From Stramenopiles sp. TOSAG23-6 (taxonomy: Eukaryota > Sar): a stretch of DNA of 11,703 nt. The notes below the pieces were generated by a model. It saw nothing but the letters and a program-made list of their open reading frames with translations, was not told where the DNA came from and searched no databases. Shown here in pieces: positions 1 through 8,740 of the stretch (the first letter of the stretch is position 1; each line of letters begins with the position of its first letter). The DNA lies in the NCBI GenBank assembly GCA_900128565.1, contig LT636136.1, positions 1-11,703 on the forward strand, given 5' to 3'. The position numbers were made by a program, and so were the translations under genes.

Positions 1-1
1 A

Positions 2-3000
2 TCATTTGATTCAAATAGTAATTCTCGTGGTGGAAATCGTAACAGTAGTGGTCGGAATACAGCGCGTAGCGTAGATAGTATTGAAAGCGCATATACTGAT
101 ATCACAGATCCAGGCACCAAATCTAAATTATCATTAAATCTTGCAAATATGGTATTAACCAATGAATCAAATGCTCGTGCTGCAAGTGCCCCAGCACATC
201 AGAGAATACCACAAGTGTCTCTGATGGGAAGACAGACTCCGAGGACACTAAAATCTTTCATTGAAAATTTTTTGACAGAAGATGCAAGTGCAATTAGTCT
301 AGATATTGATTTACCAAAATATGCAAGTGACTCTGGTAATAAAGTTACAAATTCAATGCTACAAGAATTAGCTGAAATGGTACCAGAAATGACAAGTTTG
401 AACCTTTCTGGTTGTCAACATATTACTGATGTCGGGCTATGGGCCCTTGCACGATCCTGCACAAGATTAAAACGATTAAATTTCAAAAATATGCCTCAAA
501 TTACTCACGTTGGACTCCGGTCAATCTCTCTTCGTTGTATACAATTGATAGAAATAGACATCAGTAATAATAGTGCCATGAACGACCAAGGAATTCGTGT
601 TCTCGCAGCAGGTTGTACTGGTTTAAAGATATGTCGTATTTCAAACTGTATTGATGTTTCTGACCAAGGACTTATTGAATTAGCTCGTTGCTGTAAAGGT
701 ATTAAAACTGTAGATATCAGTGGTGTACATCGATTTAGTGAATTTGGAGACAAAGCATTATTAGAATTCAGTACATGTCCTAGATTAACTCAACTTAATA
801 AGAGGTCTTGGAGTTGATACCTTATTAAGAGGTTGTAAAGGAATTTCTTCATTGCACATGAGCAAATGCACAGCTGGGACACGTGACATGGTTGGCCCAG
901 ATGCTGTTGCAGCCAACACGAAGAATCTTAGACATTTAGAATTAATCGAATGGCCAACTTTATCAAGTAAACATATTGAACACATAGTAAAAGCAAATAG
1001 AAATTTAACAAAGCTTAATGTATCTGGATGTATAAATTTGACAAAAAAAGCGATTCGTGCATTAGAAAATTGTAATTTTTTGACCGATGTTAACATTGCT
1101 CGATGTTCCCGAATGGGTGATTCTGCATTTGAGGCGCTAAGCATTTCCTTGCCAGATACATTGATAACACTGGATGCAACATATTTATCAAAGATTACTC
1201 ATAGGGGCGTCACAAACATGCTTGAGCATTGCACAAAACTTACATCGTTACGTCTAACACCTTCACCCCAAGTTACAAGGGAGTATATGAAAGAACTTAC
1301 ATCGTCACCATTATGTGCATTTGTGCTTCCAGCCAATGAATGGTTTGGTTTAAAGCCCCATCCAAATGCAAAAGAATTGATTATAGAAGAAGAAAAACGT
1401 CGTTCGGAAAATGCAATGGCTTTTCGTATTCAAAACTTTTTCAAAGTTGTCAAAGATAGAAAACGCATGGTTGCTTTAAAAGCCAAACTAAAACGACTGA
1501 AAGGCATTCGAGGAATACAGTCATTATATAGAGGCCATGTCGCTAGGACAAGAGTACGAAAAATTCTTTGGGACAAAAAGTTATATGGATCTGCGCGGAA
1601 TATACAAAGATGTTACCGTGGAATGAATGGTAGAAGAAGATCTTTAAAACGTAAAAGAATATTAGAACTACGAGCGTCTAGAACAAAGTCTGCTATTGTT
1701 TGGCAATCTGGCTTTAGAGGTGTTCGTGCACGAAAATGGGTCGAAGAACATCGGCGGAAATTAGCTAAATACGAAGCTTGGAGAGTAACAGAAAAATATA
1801 GAGAAGAAAGATCTGCTTTGTTAATACAAAGTTGTTGGCGTTGTTACCTTGGGAAAGGCTTAGCTGAAATCGCCAAGCGTCATATGCTAGCGAAGCGAGC
1901 ACATGAAAAACATGTTCAAGAATGCATTTTATTCATACAATGTAGAATAAGAGTTTGGAAAGCAAGAAAAATACGAAATAGAAAGCAGCAACTTCGCAAT
2001 GAATTTTTATTCATGAAAGCTGTATTAAAATTGCAATGTAGATGGCGTGGTCGTAGAGGTCGTGAATATTATGAACGAATGCTTGAAATTCAGCGCAATA
2101 AAGAACTGCAACATAATTCTTCTACTGTTATAGCTAGGGGTTGGAGAGCATATCGTTCAAGGCACACCGTGTTGATTCTTCGTTCTCTCAATGTTCTGCG
2201 TGAAGTTGAACAGCGTGCTGCAAGGTATGTGCAACGTGCATTCAGAGGGATGCAAGGGCGTCGACTGTTTAATACATATAAAAAATTAATCACTATGCGA
2301 ACGCGGCAAAAAGAGTCAGTTGTAATGATTCAGAGAGTTTATAGAGGCTTCAAGGGGCGCGAGACTGCTGAAGTTACATGGGCACAGCTACAAGCACGAA
2401 ACAAGACTCAGGACATTTATGATCTTATTACTAAATATAGTATCCAGCGAAATCAAAAGAGGGAAATACGCATTGGCTTGGAGAAACAGTTTGATAAAGA
2501 ACGAGCCAAGAGAGATTTCCTCCAAGAAGAAGTAAGAGTCTTAAGTCAAGTCAAGACAAAGTTTTTCGATTCTTCTTCACTCACAGGTGTCCATCAAAGA
2601 TTCAAGACAAAACATTTAAGGATTGAATTGGCGAAACAGCTAGAAGAAAAAGAGGTCGACGTAAATTTATTAGATGAAAAGGTTGTTGCAATTGAAAATG
2701 AAATTCACGACATTGACAGAATATTAAGAAAGTATCGACGTGATGTGAAACCATTAGAAGATGGGGTAAAACGGCTTGCACTAAAGCGGCGTAATCGGAG
2801 ACTTCGAGCTAGTATTCAAGCTCGAAAGTCATCAAGTATTAAAATCCAAGCTACATTTAGATGTTTTAGAGTTCGTAATGCTTTGTGGCGAAGTGCAGGA
2901 ATAAATTATTGGGTAGAAATGGAAAATAAGAAAGAACGTTCAGTATATTACTTCAATACCATGACTGAAGAGACATTACCATACGCTCCTGCTGAATTTT

Positions 3001-5150
3001 ATATATTTGGTGTATCTCCAGTAAAACCAATGAAATCTGGCTGGGCGGAATATTGGGATGCTGACGCAAACGAAGGAGCTGGTTCTAATTACTATTATAA
3101 TGTACATACTCAAGAATTTAGATGGGAGCGCCCACCTGACTTTGATGCAGATAATTTTGATGATGAAGATGGAGCGGTTGATGAAGACGATGAATGGCTG
3201 ACACAACAGGACTCAGCCGACCTGAGTAAGCGATCTACTCGAACAGGTCGTAAATTACAAGACTGGGAACAATTATGGGATCCAGAAAGTGGTCGAAGGT
3301 TCTTTATGAATAGTAAAACAAATGAAACTCGATGGACACTACCAGGTGAGTTAGCCGAAAATTCAAAAAAGACAGGTCGAAAAATAATACCAGGTTACCA
3401 AGAGTTATTCGATGAAGATTCGGGTCAAGTTTTTTATCTCAATACAGAAACAGGCCAAACATCTTGGAATAAACCCATTGCTTCAGAATGGTTTGATCAG
3501 CAAGATAAAGGCGAGCTGACCGACAGATCAAAACCTACTGGGCGAAGAGAATTTGATTGGCAAGAAATGTTTGACGAAGAAAGTGGACAGTACTTTTATT
3601 ACAATGTAGAGACTGATGAAAGTCAATGGACAATACCTTCTGGAAGGGGCAGAGATTGGTTTCGAAAGCAAGACAAAGATGCTATTGTAGAAACAGGAAA
3701 AAAAGGAAGAATGATTCACAACTGGGAGGAAAGAACTGATCCTGAAAGTGGCCATACATTTTATTTTCACTCTGAGACTGGGGAAACCACTTGGAGTCTT
3801 CCACCTGCACTAGCAGGGAAGATTTCGACGCAAGTACCAACGGGAGTTGTTACTGCGTCTACCAAATCTGGCATTGTTGAAATACCCGACGAGCACAAAA
3901 TTATTGACTCAGAAGAAGTCATCGCGTGGGAAGGAGATGACTTCAAACCAAAACCTGGATCAAAAATAATTGAAAATGAATCAGAATATGAAAATAGTGC
4001 TAGTGAACTGGACAATGGTGATCGGAACGATAAAGATAGTCCGGAAAAAGAATTAAATGAATATAATGATCCATTACCAGACGACTGGCAAGAATTTGTT
4101 GATGATGAGACTGGGGCGTCTTATTATGTTCACAAAGATGGTACTACTACATGGGACCGCCCTATCGTTGACTCTTTGATAGAAGAAGATATTGAAAACA
4201 TAAATATTACCGATTCAAAAATAAATAAGAGTATGATTGATGTAATCCAAGAAATTCCAGAAGAGGTGACGGAAGAGTTACTTGCAGAAAATATAGAGCA
4301 GAAAGAAACTGAAGCAGAGACATATGACGAAGATGTAACTGATGATTGGGAAAGTTGTAAAGATGAAAGTGGAAATGAATATTTCTTTAATAGCAAAACT
4401 GGGGAATCTACCTGGGAAGCACCTAGTGGATTGAAAAAATTAAAAGCATTAGTAAATACAGGTATGTGGCAAGGGATTACTGATTCTGAAGTTGATACAA
4501 CTGAAGAAGTTACAACACCTGAAGAATGGGAGGAGTGTACAACTGAAAATGGCGAAAAATATTGGTACAACCAAGTTACAGCAGAATCTACCTGGGAAGC
4601 ACCCAGCGGATTGAAAAAATTAAAAGCATTAGTAAATACAGGTATGTGGCAAGGGATTACTGATTCTGAAGTTGATACAACTGAAGAAGTTACAACACCT
4701 GAAGAATGGGAGGAGTGTGCGACTGAAAATGGCGATAAATATTGGTACTCAAACAAAACTGGAGAATCCACCTGGGAAGCACCTAGTGGATTGAAGAAAT
4801 TAAAAGCATTGGTAAATACAGGTATGTGGCAAGGTATTACTGATTCTGAAGTTGGTACAACTGAAGAAGTTGCAACACCTGAAGAATCTGCACAAAAGGA
4901 AGAATGGGAGGAGTGCGAAACTGAAAATGGCGATAAATATTGGTACTCAAATAAAAGTGGAGAATCTACCTGGGAAGCACCAAGTGGATTGAAAAAATTA
5001 AAAGCATTAGTAAATACAGGTATGTGGCAAGGCATTACTGATTCTGAAGTTGATACAACTGAATTAAAATCAGATGAAGAAGTATGTTATGATGGTGAGG
5101 GGAATGCTTATATATACAACAAAGTGACAGGTGAGAGTACCTGGGTATAA
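2..5150 (+). CDS. Giant LRR / IQ-motif / coiled-coil / multi-WW scaffold protein (5'-partial, frameshifted)
   Basis: The reading frame is open from base 2, so the gene starts upstream of the window and the ATG at 149 is internal. Order seen: a Ser/Asn-rich stretch; about eleven ~26-residue leucine-rich repeats of the cysteine-containing (AMN1/F-box LRR) type, about 380-1330 (for example TSLNLSGCQHITDVGL); about eleven IQ motifs (IQxxxRG-like, such as IQRCYRGMNGRRR) from about 1410 to 2365 and one at 2833-2883; a charged coiled coil about 2400-2830; then about twelve WW domains from about 2905 to the TAA at 5148-5150, the last one truncated. IQ motifs normally bind calmodulin or myosin light chains and WW domains bind proline-rich peptides, so a calcium-responsive cytoskeletal or ciliary scaffold is inferred. 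The frame changes by +1 near 789-800, inside an LRR. No intron is seen. The exact family is not recognised. Confidence 0.85.
786..806 (+). other. Frameshift / short deletion inside the LRR array
   Basis: The upstream frame reads ...CPRLTQLN then KRSWS and a TGA at 815-817. The downstream frame, open from 789, reads RGLGVDTLLRGCKG and continues to 5150. The two halves are parts of one LRR. In a normal 26-residue repeat of this array ten residues separate LN from the GL/GV position; here only 10 nt do, so 20 nt are missing against the consensus. A 20-nt loss accounts for both the short repeat and the frame change. It may be a real lesion or an assembly error. Confidence 0.7.
4347..5081 (+). repeat. 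Four-copy tandem WW-plus-linker repeat (180-198 nt units)
   Basis: Units start at the first Trp codon of each WW domain: 4347-4526, 4527-4706, 4707-4904 (18 nt longer, adding SAQKEE) and 4905 to about 5081, followed by a truncated fifth WW to the stop codon. The linker ESTWEAPSGLKKLKALVNTG... through ITDSEV is identical in all four copies at protein level and nearly so in DNA, while the first part of each WW core differs (ESCKDESGNEYFF, ECTTENGEKYWY, ECATENGDKYWY, ECETENGDKYWY). Confidence 0.95.
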
Positions 5151-5226
5151 ATGGTTGATTGAATGATGAATATGCTTATGATTAAGCATGTGAATCACAT
5201 TCTGACTCGATTGAAATTTTCATAAT

Positions 5227-5232
5227 AATAAA
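5227..5232 (+). terminator. Candidate polyadenylation signal of the LRR/WW gene
   Basis: An AATAAA hexamer lies 77 nt downstream of the TAA stop. In DNA this AT-rich the hexamer can arise by chance, so only the position supports it. Confidence 0.35.
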
Positions 5233-5380
5233 TGATTAAATATTATCTCAAATGTTTGGGAAATATAAATACCTACATATCTTAGAAATTGATCAATGAA
5301 ATATTTTATCTATAATATATACACCAAATGTTCTTTATCGTGGTAATATATTTGACCCCAAACTCGATTATTATTACGTG

Positions 5381-5486
5381 TTTACTCTACAAGTTCTTGT
5401 TATTTAGCTATTAATATATCATTTGTTTTCATTTTTACTCTACAAGTTCTTGTTATTTAGCTATTCATATATCATTTGTTTGCATT
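5381..5486. repeat. Two-copy 53-bp tandem repeat
   Basis: Copies 5381-5433 and 5434-5486 both begin TTTACTCTACAAGTTCTTGT and differ at two positions by eye (ATTAATATAT versus ATTCATATAT, and GTTTTC versus GTTTGC). It is a recent local duplication in the shared 3' spacer. No coding potential or clear hairpin was seen. Confidence 0.9.
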
Positions 5487-5536
5487 TTTAGGTGAATGAC
5501 TATACCCAACGAAAATTGACTGTAACGTCATAACAG

Positions 5537-7108
5537 TCATCTTCTACAATTACATTTCCCCCATTTCCCAAGACAAATCCAACAAAAATTGTGACCGCAT
5601 CCATGAGGAGGACGACATGTCATGTGCATGCAACCTTTGTTTTTTTCTATCATTTCTCCACAATTTGGACACTTCTTACAATCACGTTGCTTTAGCCACT
5701 GCAAAGTTTCTGCACTAGGTGGGCACGGTTCTTTGCCATGATCAAGATTGCCACATTCAATACAATACTTTTTTGTGCAACCAGGACATTCGACAATCCC
5801 ATTGCCAATATCGCATTTCGTAACAACACCTACTGCTCCACAAACACAACGTAAAACGGCCTTGCAATCTTTAGCGAGTGCAACTTTTGAATTCCGTGCT
5901 TCCTCGCGTTCGGCGATCTTCATGAGCTCCCATTCACTGAGATTAGCTTTGACTAGAGGCACAGAAAATAATGATTTGCATTTCGGCATTGGACAACTCA
6001 CATCCGAAATGTCACCCGATTCACGCGATACTGTTAAATAATCATGAAAACATGGCTTGCAGATAAAGTGCATATCTTTTTCACCATTGCAATTCACACA
6101 ATGATTGAATGCAAACTCGTCAAAGCAAATAGAACACTCAAATCCAGTGTCCTTGTTTGTTGATGTTGAGTCATCTTCTTCATTTAATAACTTGACTCTT
6201 TCAAGACCACTTAGAAAGCCCGAATGTTTCCTATATGCACTAATTCGCTTATTTATCAGTAATACGAGTTTTTCATCTAGAAGGCCATTTTGGTCAGAAT
6301 GATCTTTACCTTTGCCTTTACCTTTGCCTTTATCCTTGTCTCGTACATGTTTCAAAATACTAATTTTTGTTGGATTTTTTTCAAGTTTAGTTTCCTCATC
6401 AGCTAATCCTTTCAGCAAATCCCAAATAGAAATTGTCTTTCTATTGTTCTCCTTTTCAAACTCAACACGCCACTTAGAGATGCTTGTTAAAGTAAAATCA
6501 GCTCCAAAAACTGAGACTAGCAGTGCTGTGCGTTTTGGTGCGGTTAGTCCGAAGTTCTTCTCAAGATCCAAAACACTTACCGATTTTTTACCTGATCGCA
6601 TCGGTGGTGGTAGTGGTGGTGGCAATGGCTTTTGTGGCGACCGTTTTCTTTTTCTTAGACGACGTTGTTGGCGTTGTTGGAACTTTTGTCGCATTCTCGA
6701 TTGTTTCCATTGTCGAATAGACGATTCTATGCTACTGCTCATCCTACTAAATGGATTCCGAACAGCCCTTTTTTGTCGCATAGACGACTGTATGCTACTG
6801 TTCCCTGCTAATTCTTGAATTTTATTGTACAAAAATCCCCGTAAAAGGTTCCTATGAGAGCTACTAGATGAATTGCTGGATCCGTTGCTTCTAGAAAAGT
6901 TGTTGGTCGACTTGATAAAACGCGGCTCATCAGAGATCTTGTGATCGTTATAAAATCTACCAGAACTACTGGAACTTCCAGACGATTTGTTGGTCGACTT
7001 GATAAACCGCGGCTCATCAGATATCTTGCTTGAAGAACTTTTATTGCTAGAAATGAACTGAACTTCGTCATCAGAGCTACTCTCAATTATGATTGCGTCG
7101 CTCTGCAT
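5537..7108 (-). CDS. RING-between-RING (RBR) E3 ubiquitin ligase with N-terminal SIM-like motif
   Basis: This is a 523-residue single-exon protein. The start is the first ATG in frame (7106-7108, protein MQSDAIIIESSSDDE); the frame is open 11 codons further up, but no ATG occurs there. The C-terminal half has the RBR order: RING1 about residues 325-377 (CSIC...HFICKPC...CPMPKC), IBR about 415-462 (CVCG...CPGCTKKYCIECG) and RING2 about 477-523 (CPNCGEMIEKNKGCMHMTC...CWIC). Cys493 in NKGCMHMTC aligns with the catalytic cysteine of parkin/HHARI-type RING2, which takes ubiquitin from E2 as a thioester before passing it to the substrate, so all parts for activity appear present. The N-terminal half is Ser-rich and low complexity, with a duplicated HKISDEPRFIKSTN motif, a basic Gln/Arg stretch, a proline run and KGKGKGKGK. 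The substrate is unknown. It converges on the LRR/WW gene and diverges from PDH E1 alpha. Confidence 0.92.
   Translation of the reverse strand: MQSDAIIIESSSDDEVQFISSNKSSSSKISDEPRFIKSTNKSSGSSSSSGRFYNDHKISDEPRFIKSTNNFSRSNGSSNSSSSSHRNLLRGFLYNKIQELAGNSSIQSSMRQKRAVRNPFSRMSSSIESSIRQWKQSRMRQKFQQRQQRRLRKRKRSPQKPLPPPLPPPMRSGKKSVSVLDLEKNFGLTAPKRTALLVSVFGADFTLTSISKWRVEFEKENNRKTISIWDLLKGLADEETKLEKNPTKISILKHVRDKDKGKGKGKGKDHSDQNGLLDEKLVLLINKRISAYRKHSGFLSGLERVKLLNEEDDSTSTNKDTGFECSICFDEFAFNHCVNCNGEKDMHFICKPCFHDYLTVSRESGDISDVSCPMPKCKSLFSVPLVKANLSEWELMKIAEREEARNSKVALAKDCKAVLRCVCGAVGVVTKCDIGNGIVECPGCTKKYCIECGNLDHGKEPCPPSAETLQWLKQRDCKKCPNCGEMIEKNKGCMHMTCRPPHGCGHNFCWICLGKWGKCNCRR
6901..7027 (-). repeat. Internal direct repeat in the RBR N-terminus
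   Basis: Two ~40-nt copies (6901-6940 and 6988-7027), 87 nt apart, encode the duplicated peptide KISDEPRFIKSTN within the disordered Ser-rich head. They differ at a few bases. The spacing is a multiple of three, so the frame is kept. Confidence 0.85.
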
Positions 7109-7333
7109 CGTTTTACTCAATGCTATATTCAATGAGGCCACTTTTTAAGTGTTGATGTCAACATCAGTATGCATCATTGATTTTCGACCGATTTTGACCA
7201 ATTTCTAATTTGTTCTGAAAGTGAAACAAGCTAAATTTTGACACGTGTGGTGGCAATGCGCAGCAATGTGACACAAACCTTTCAGAAAGACTTTTGACTC
7301 TCTTCGTTGTATAATATAGTTTATTAAACCACG
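7109..7333. promoter_or_regulatory. Divergent promoter between RBR ligase and PDH E1 alpha
   Basis: These 225 nt separate two start codons on opposite strands, so promoters and 5' UTRs of both genes must lie here or overlap. A CACGTG E-box-type hexamer occurs in GACACGTGTGG at about 7240-7250, and a TATA-like ATAATATAG lies about 20 nt before the PDH ATG. No initiator element could be assigned with confidence. Confidence 0.5.
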
Positions 7334-8728
7334 ATGATTACCCGTGCTCTTAAACATGTAGCCCAAAGGTGTCATTTCAACTCTCGTGGCTTTGCATCTG
7401 CATCAGCTGCCGAAATTGAATTCGATTTGGGAACCCCGTACAAGACTCATCTCTGCGACGGCCCAGCAACCAACACGGCAATGTCTTCGCGAGAGGAATT
7501 GCTTGGTTATTTGAAAGAAATGAATGTTATTCGTCGAATGGAAGTTGCTTGTGATAATGAATACAAGACGCGTAATATTCGTGGGTTTTGCCATTTATAT
7601 GATGGCCAAGAAGCCTGTGCTGTCGGTACAGAAGCTGCGATGAGTAGAGACGATGACTGGATTACTTCCTACCGTTGCCATGCGGCTTCCTACCTTAGAG
7701 GTGACTCTGTGGAGTCTATTATGGCCGAGCAGTTTGGTTTCGAGAGTGGAGTAGTTAAAGGCAAAGGAGGATCCATGCACATGTACAACAAAGAGACAAA
7801 CTTTTGGGGAGGGGCTGCCATTGTTGGTGCTCAGGTTCCAATTGGTGCAGGTTTGGCATTCGCTAATAAATACAACGCAAACCATGGTGGTGAAAGGATG
7901 AATGTATCAATGGCATTTTATGGCGACGGCGCTGCTAACCAGGGCCAATGTTGGGAAGCAGCAAATATGGCTCTTCTTTGGAAGCTTCCAGCTCTATTTG
8001 TAATCGAAAATAACATGTATGGGATGGGCACTTCTGTTGAACGTCATAGTGGTCTCACAGAATATTATAAACAGGGTGGTGTTGTTATTCCAGGCATTCA
8101 AGTAGATGGTATGGATGTTTTAGCAGTCCGCGAATGCTTCAAGTATGCGCGTGAATGGGCTGCTACAGGTAATGGTCCAATGTTTATTGAGGTGAAGACT
8201 TATCGTTACCATGGCCATTCCATGTACGTTTTATTTTTTTTTAATTTCGAATTTATTTTTTTTGTACGAAATTTCGTACCTAACAAAAAAAATAAAAAAA
8301 AATATTTTTTCACAATACATGTCGGATCCTGGATTAACATATCGAGATCGCGACGAAGTGTCAGATATGAGAAGCACTCGAGATTGTATAGCTAAAGTAA
8401 AAGACTATTTGATAGGTGCAGATCTTGCAGATGAAGCTGAATGTAAAGCTATTGAAAAAGATGCTCGTAAAGAAGTAAAAGAGGCTGTGAAAGCCGCAAA
8501 AGCGGGTAAAGAGTTGCCACTACATGTACGTTTCTATTATTTCAATTTCAAATTTATTTGCTTTGTACGAAATTTTGTACCTAACGATTTTTTATCCAAA
8601 AAAAAAAAATTTTTACAATACATGAAATGTACACTGATATATTCCATAAGGAGGTTCCAGAGTTTATTCGAGGTGCTCAAATGGAAACAAGTGCATACAA
8701 AGGTGTTTCATCACTACAACAACAATAG
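7334..8728 (+). CDS. Pyruvate dehydrogenase E1 component subunit alpha, mitochondrial (3 exons)
   Basis: Exons 7334-8223, 8321-8525 and 8624-8728 join to a 399-residue protein; animal E1 alpha is about 390. With E1 beta it decarboxylates pyruvate using thiamine pyrophosphate and passes the acetyl group to E2 in the mitochondrial matrix. Residues 1 to about 25 (basic, Ser/Ala-rich, no acidic residues) look like a mitochondrial targeting peptide. The TPP motif is GDGAANQGQ (197-205) ending at the Asn pair 226-227 (ENNMYGMGT). The regulatory loop YRYHGHSMSDPG (290-301) is intact: Ser296 matches phosphorylation site 1 of the animal enzyme and Ser234 (GMGTSVER) matches site 3, while site 2 is Thr (GLTYR). 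The C-terminus FIRGAQMETSAYKGVSSLQQQ follows the second intron. Both introns belong to one repeated family with a non-AG end. Confidence 0.95.
8224..8320 (+). mobile_element. Repeated intron, copy 1 (introner-like, PDH E1 alpha intron 1, phase 2)
   Basis: This 97-nt intron starts GTACGTTT and ends CACAATACAT. It is bounded by the near-invariant E1 alpha sequence HGHS-M-SDPG: codon 297 (ATG) is split AT|G. A CATG direct repeat at both ends leaves the cut ambiguous (GT-AT, TG-CA or TA-TG), but no allowed cut ends in AG. It contains a perfect 16-nt palindrome GTACGAAATTTCGTAC (8264-8279) followed by CTAAC (8280-8284), a branch-point-like motif, then an A-rich and T-rich tail. Confidence 0.85.
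8526..8623 (+). mobile_element. Repeated intron, copy 2 (introner-like, PDH E1 alpha intron 2, phase 0)
   Basis: This 98-nt intron starts GTACGTTT and ends TTACAATACAT. It joins ...ELPLH to EMYTDIF... in frame. It shares ATTTCAATTTCAAATTT with copy 3. The palindrome equivalent GTACGAAATTTTGTAC is at 8565-8580, and CTAAC follows at 8581-8585. An ACATG direct repeat flanks it. A canonical GT-AG alternative ending at 8650 is also in frame but would drop nine residues (EMYTDIFHK). Confidence 0.82.
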
Positions 8729-8740
8729 TTGTACTAGTGT

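Larger units (their letters stand above)
5151..5536. other. Convergent 3' intergenic spacer
   Basis: This is a 386-nt AT-rich stretch between the stop of the LRR/WW gene and the stop of the RBR gene. No coding-like frame was seen on either strand. It holds an AATAAA 77 nt after the LRR/WW stop and a 53-bp direct tandem repeat (annotated separately). It probably carries the two 3' UTRs. Confidence 0.7.

Noticed and set aside
149-817. A complete 222-residue LRR protein starting at the ATG at 149
   Set aside because: The same frame is open to base 2 with protein-like content, and the end at 817 results from the frameshift, not a natural C-terminus.
4130-5035. 301-codon open frame on the minus strand opposite the WW array
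   Set aside because: It mirrors the tandem repeat on the other strand and shows no domain; the plus strand encodes clear WW domains, so this is an antisense shadow.
6312-6818. 168-codon plus-strand frame opposite the RBR gene
   Set aside because: It is antisense to the Ser/Pro/Gln-rich and KGKG low-complexity region of the RBR protein and has no recognisable domain.
7109-7141. RBR start 11 codons upstream at 7141
   Set aside because: That codon is GTG; the first ATG in frame is at 7108 and begins the SIM-like motif.
8222-8318. U12-type AT-AC intron (AT at left, AC at right is an allowed rotation for PDH introns 1 and 2)
   Set aside because: Copy 3 does not allow AT-AC, and the 5' end ATGTACGT does not match the U12 consensus ATATCCTT.
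8526-8650. Canonical GT-AG version of PDH intron 2 (and a 108-nt GT-AG version of the CFAP157-like intron)
   Set aside because: Both are in frame, but they would place the acceptor outside the shared repeat and drop residues; intron 1, which has the same 3' end, cannot use an AG without deleting the invariant SDPG segment. Kept as an alternative to test.
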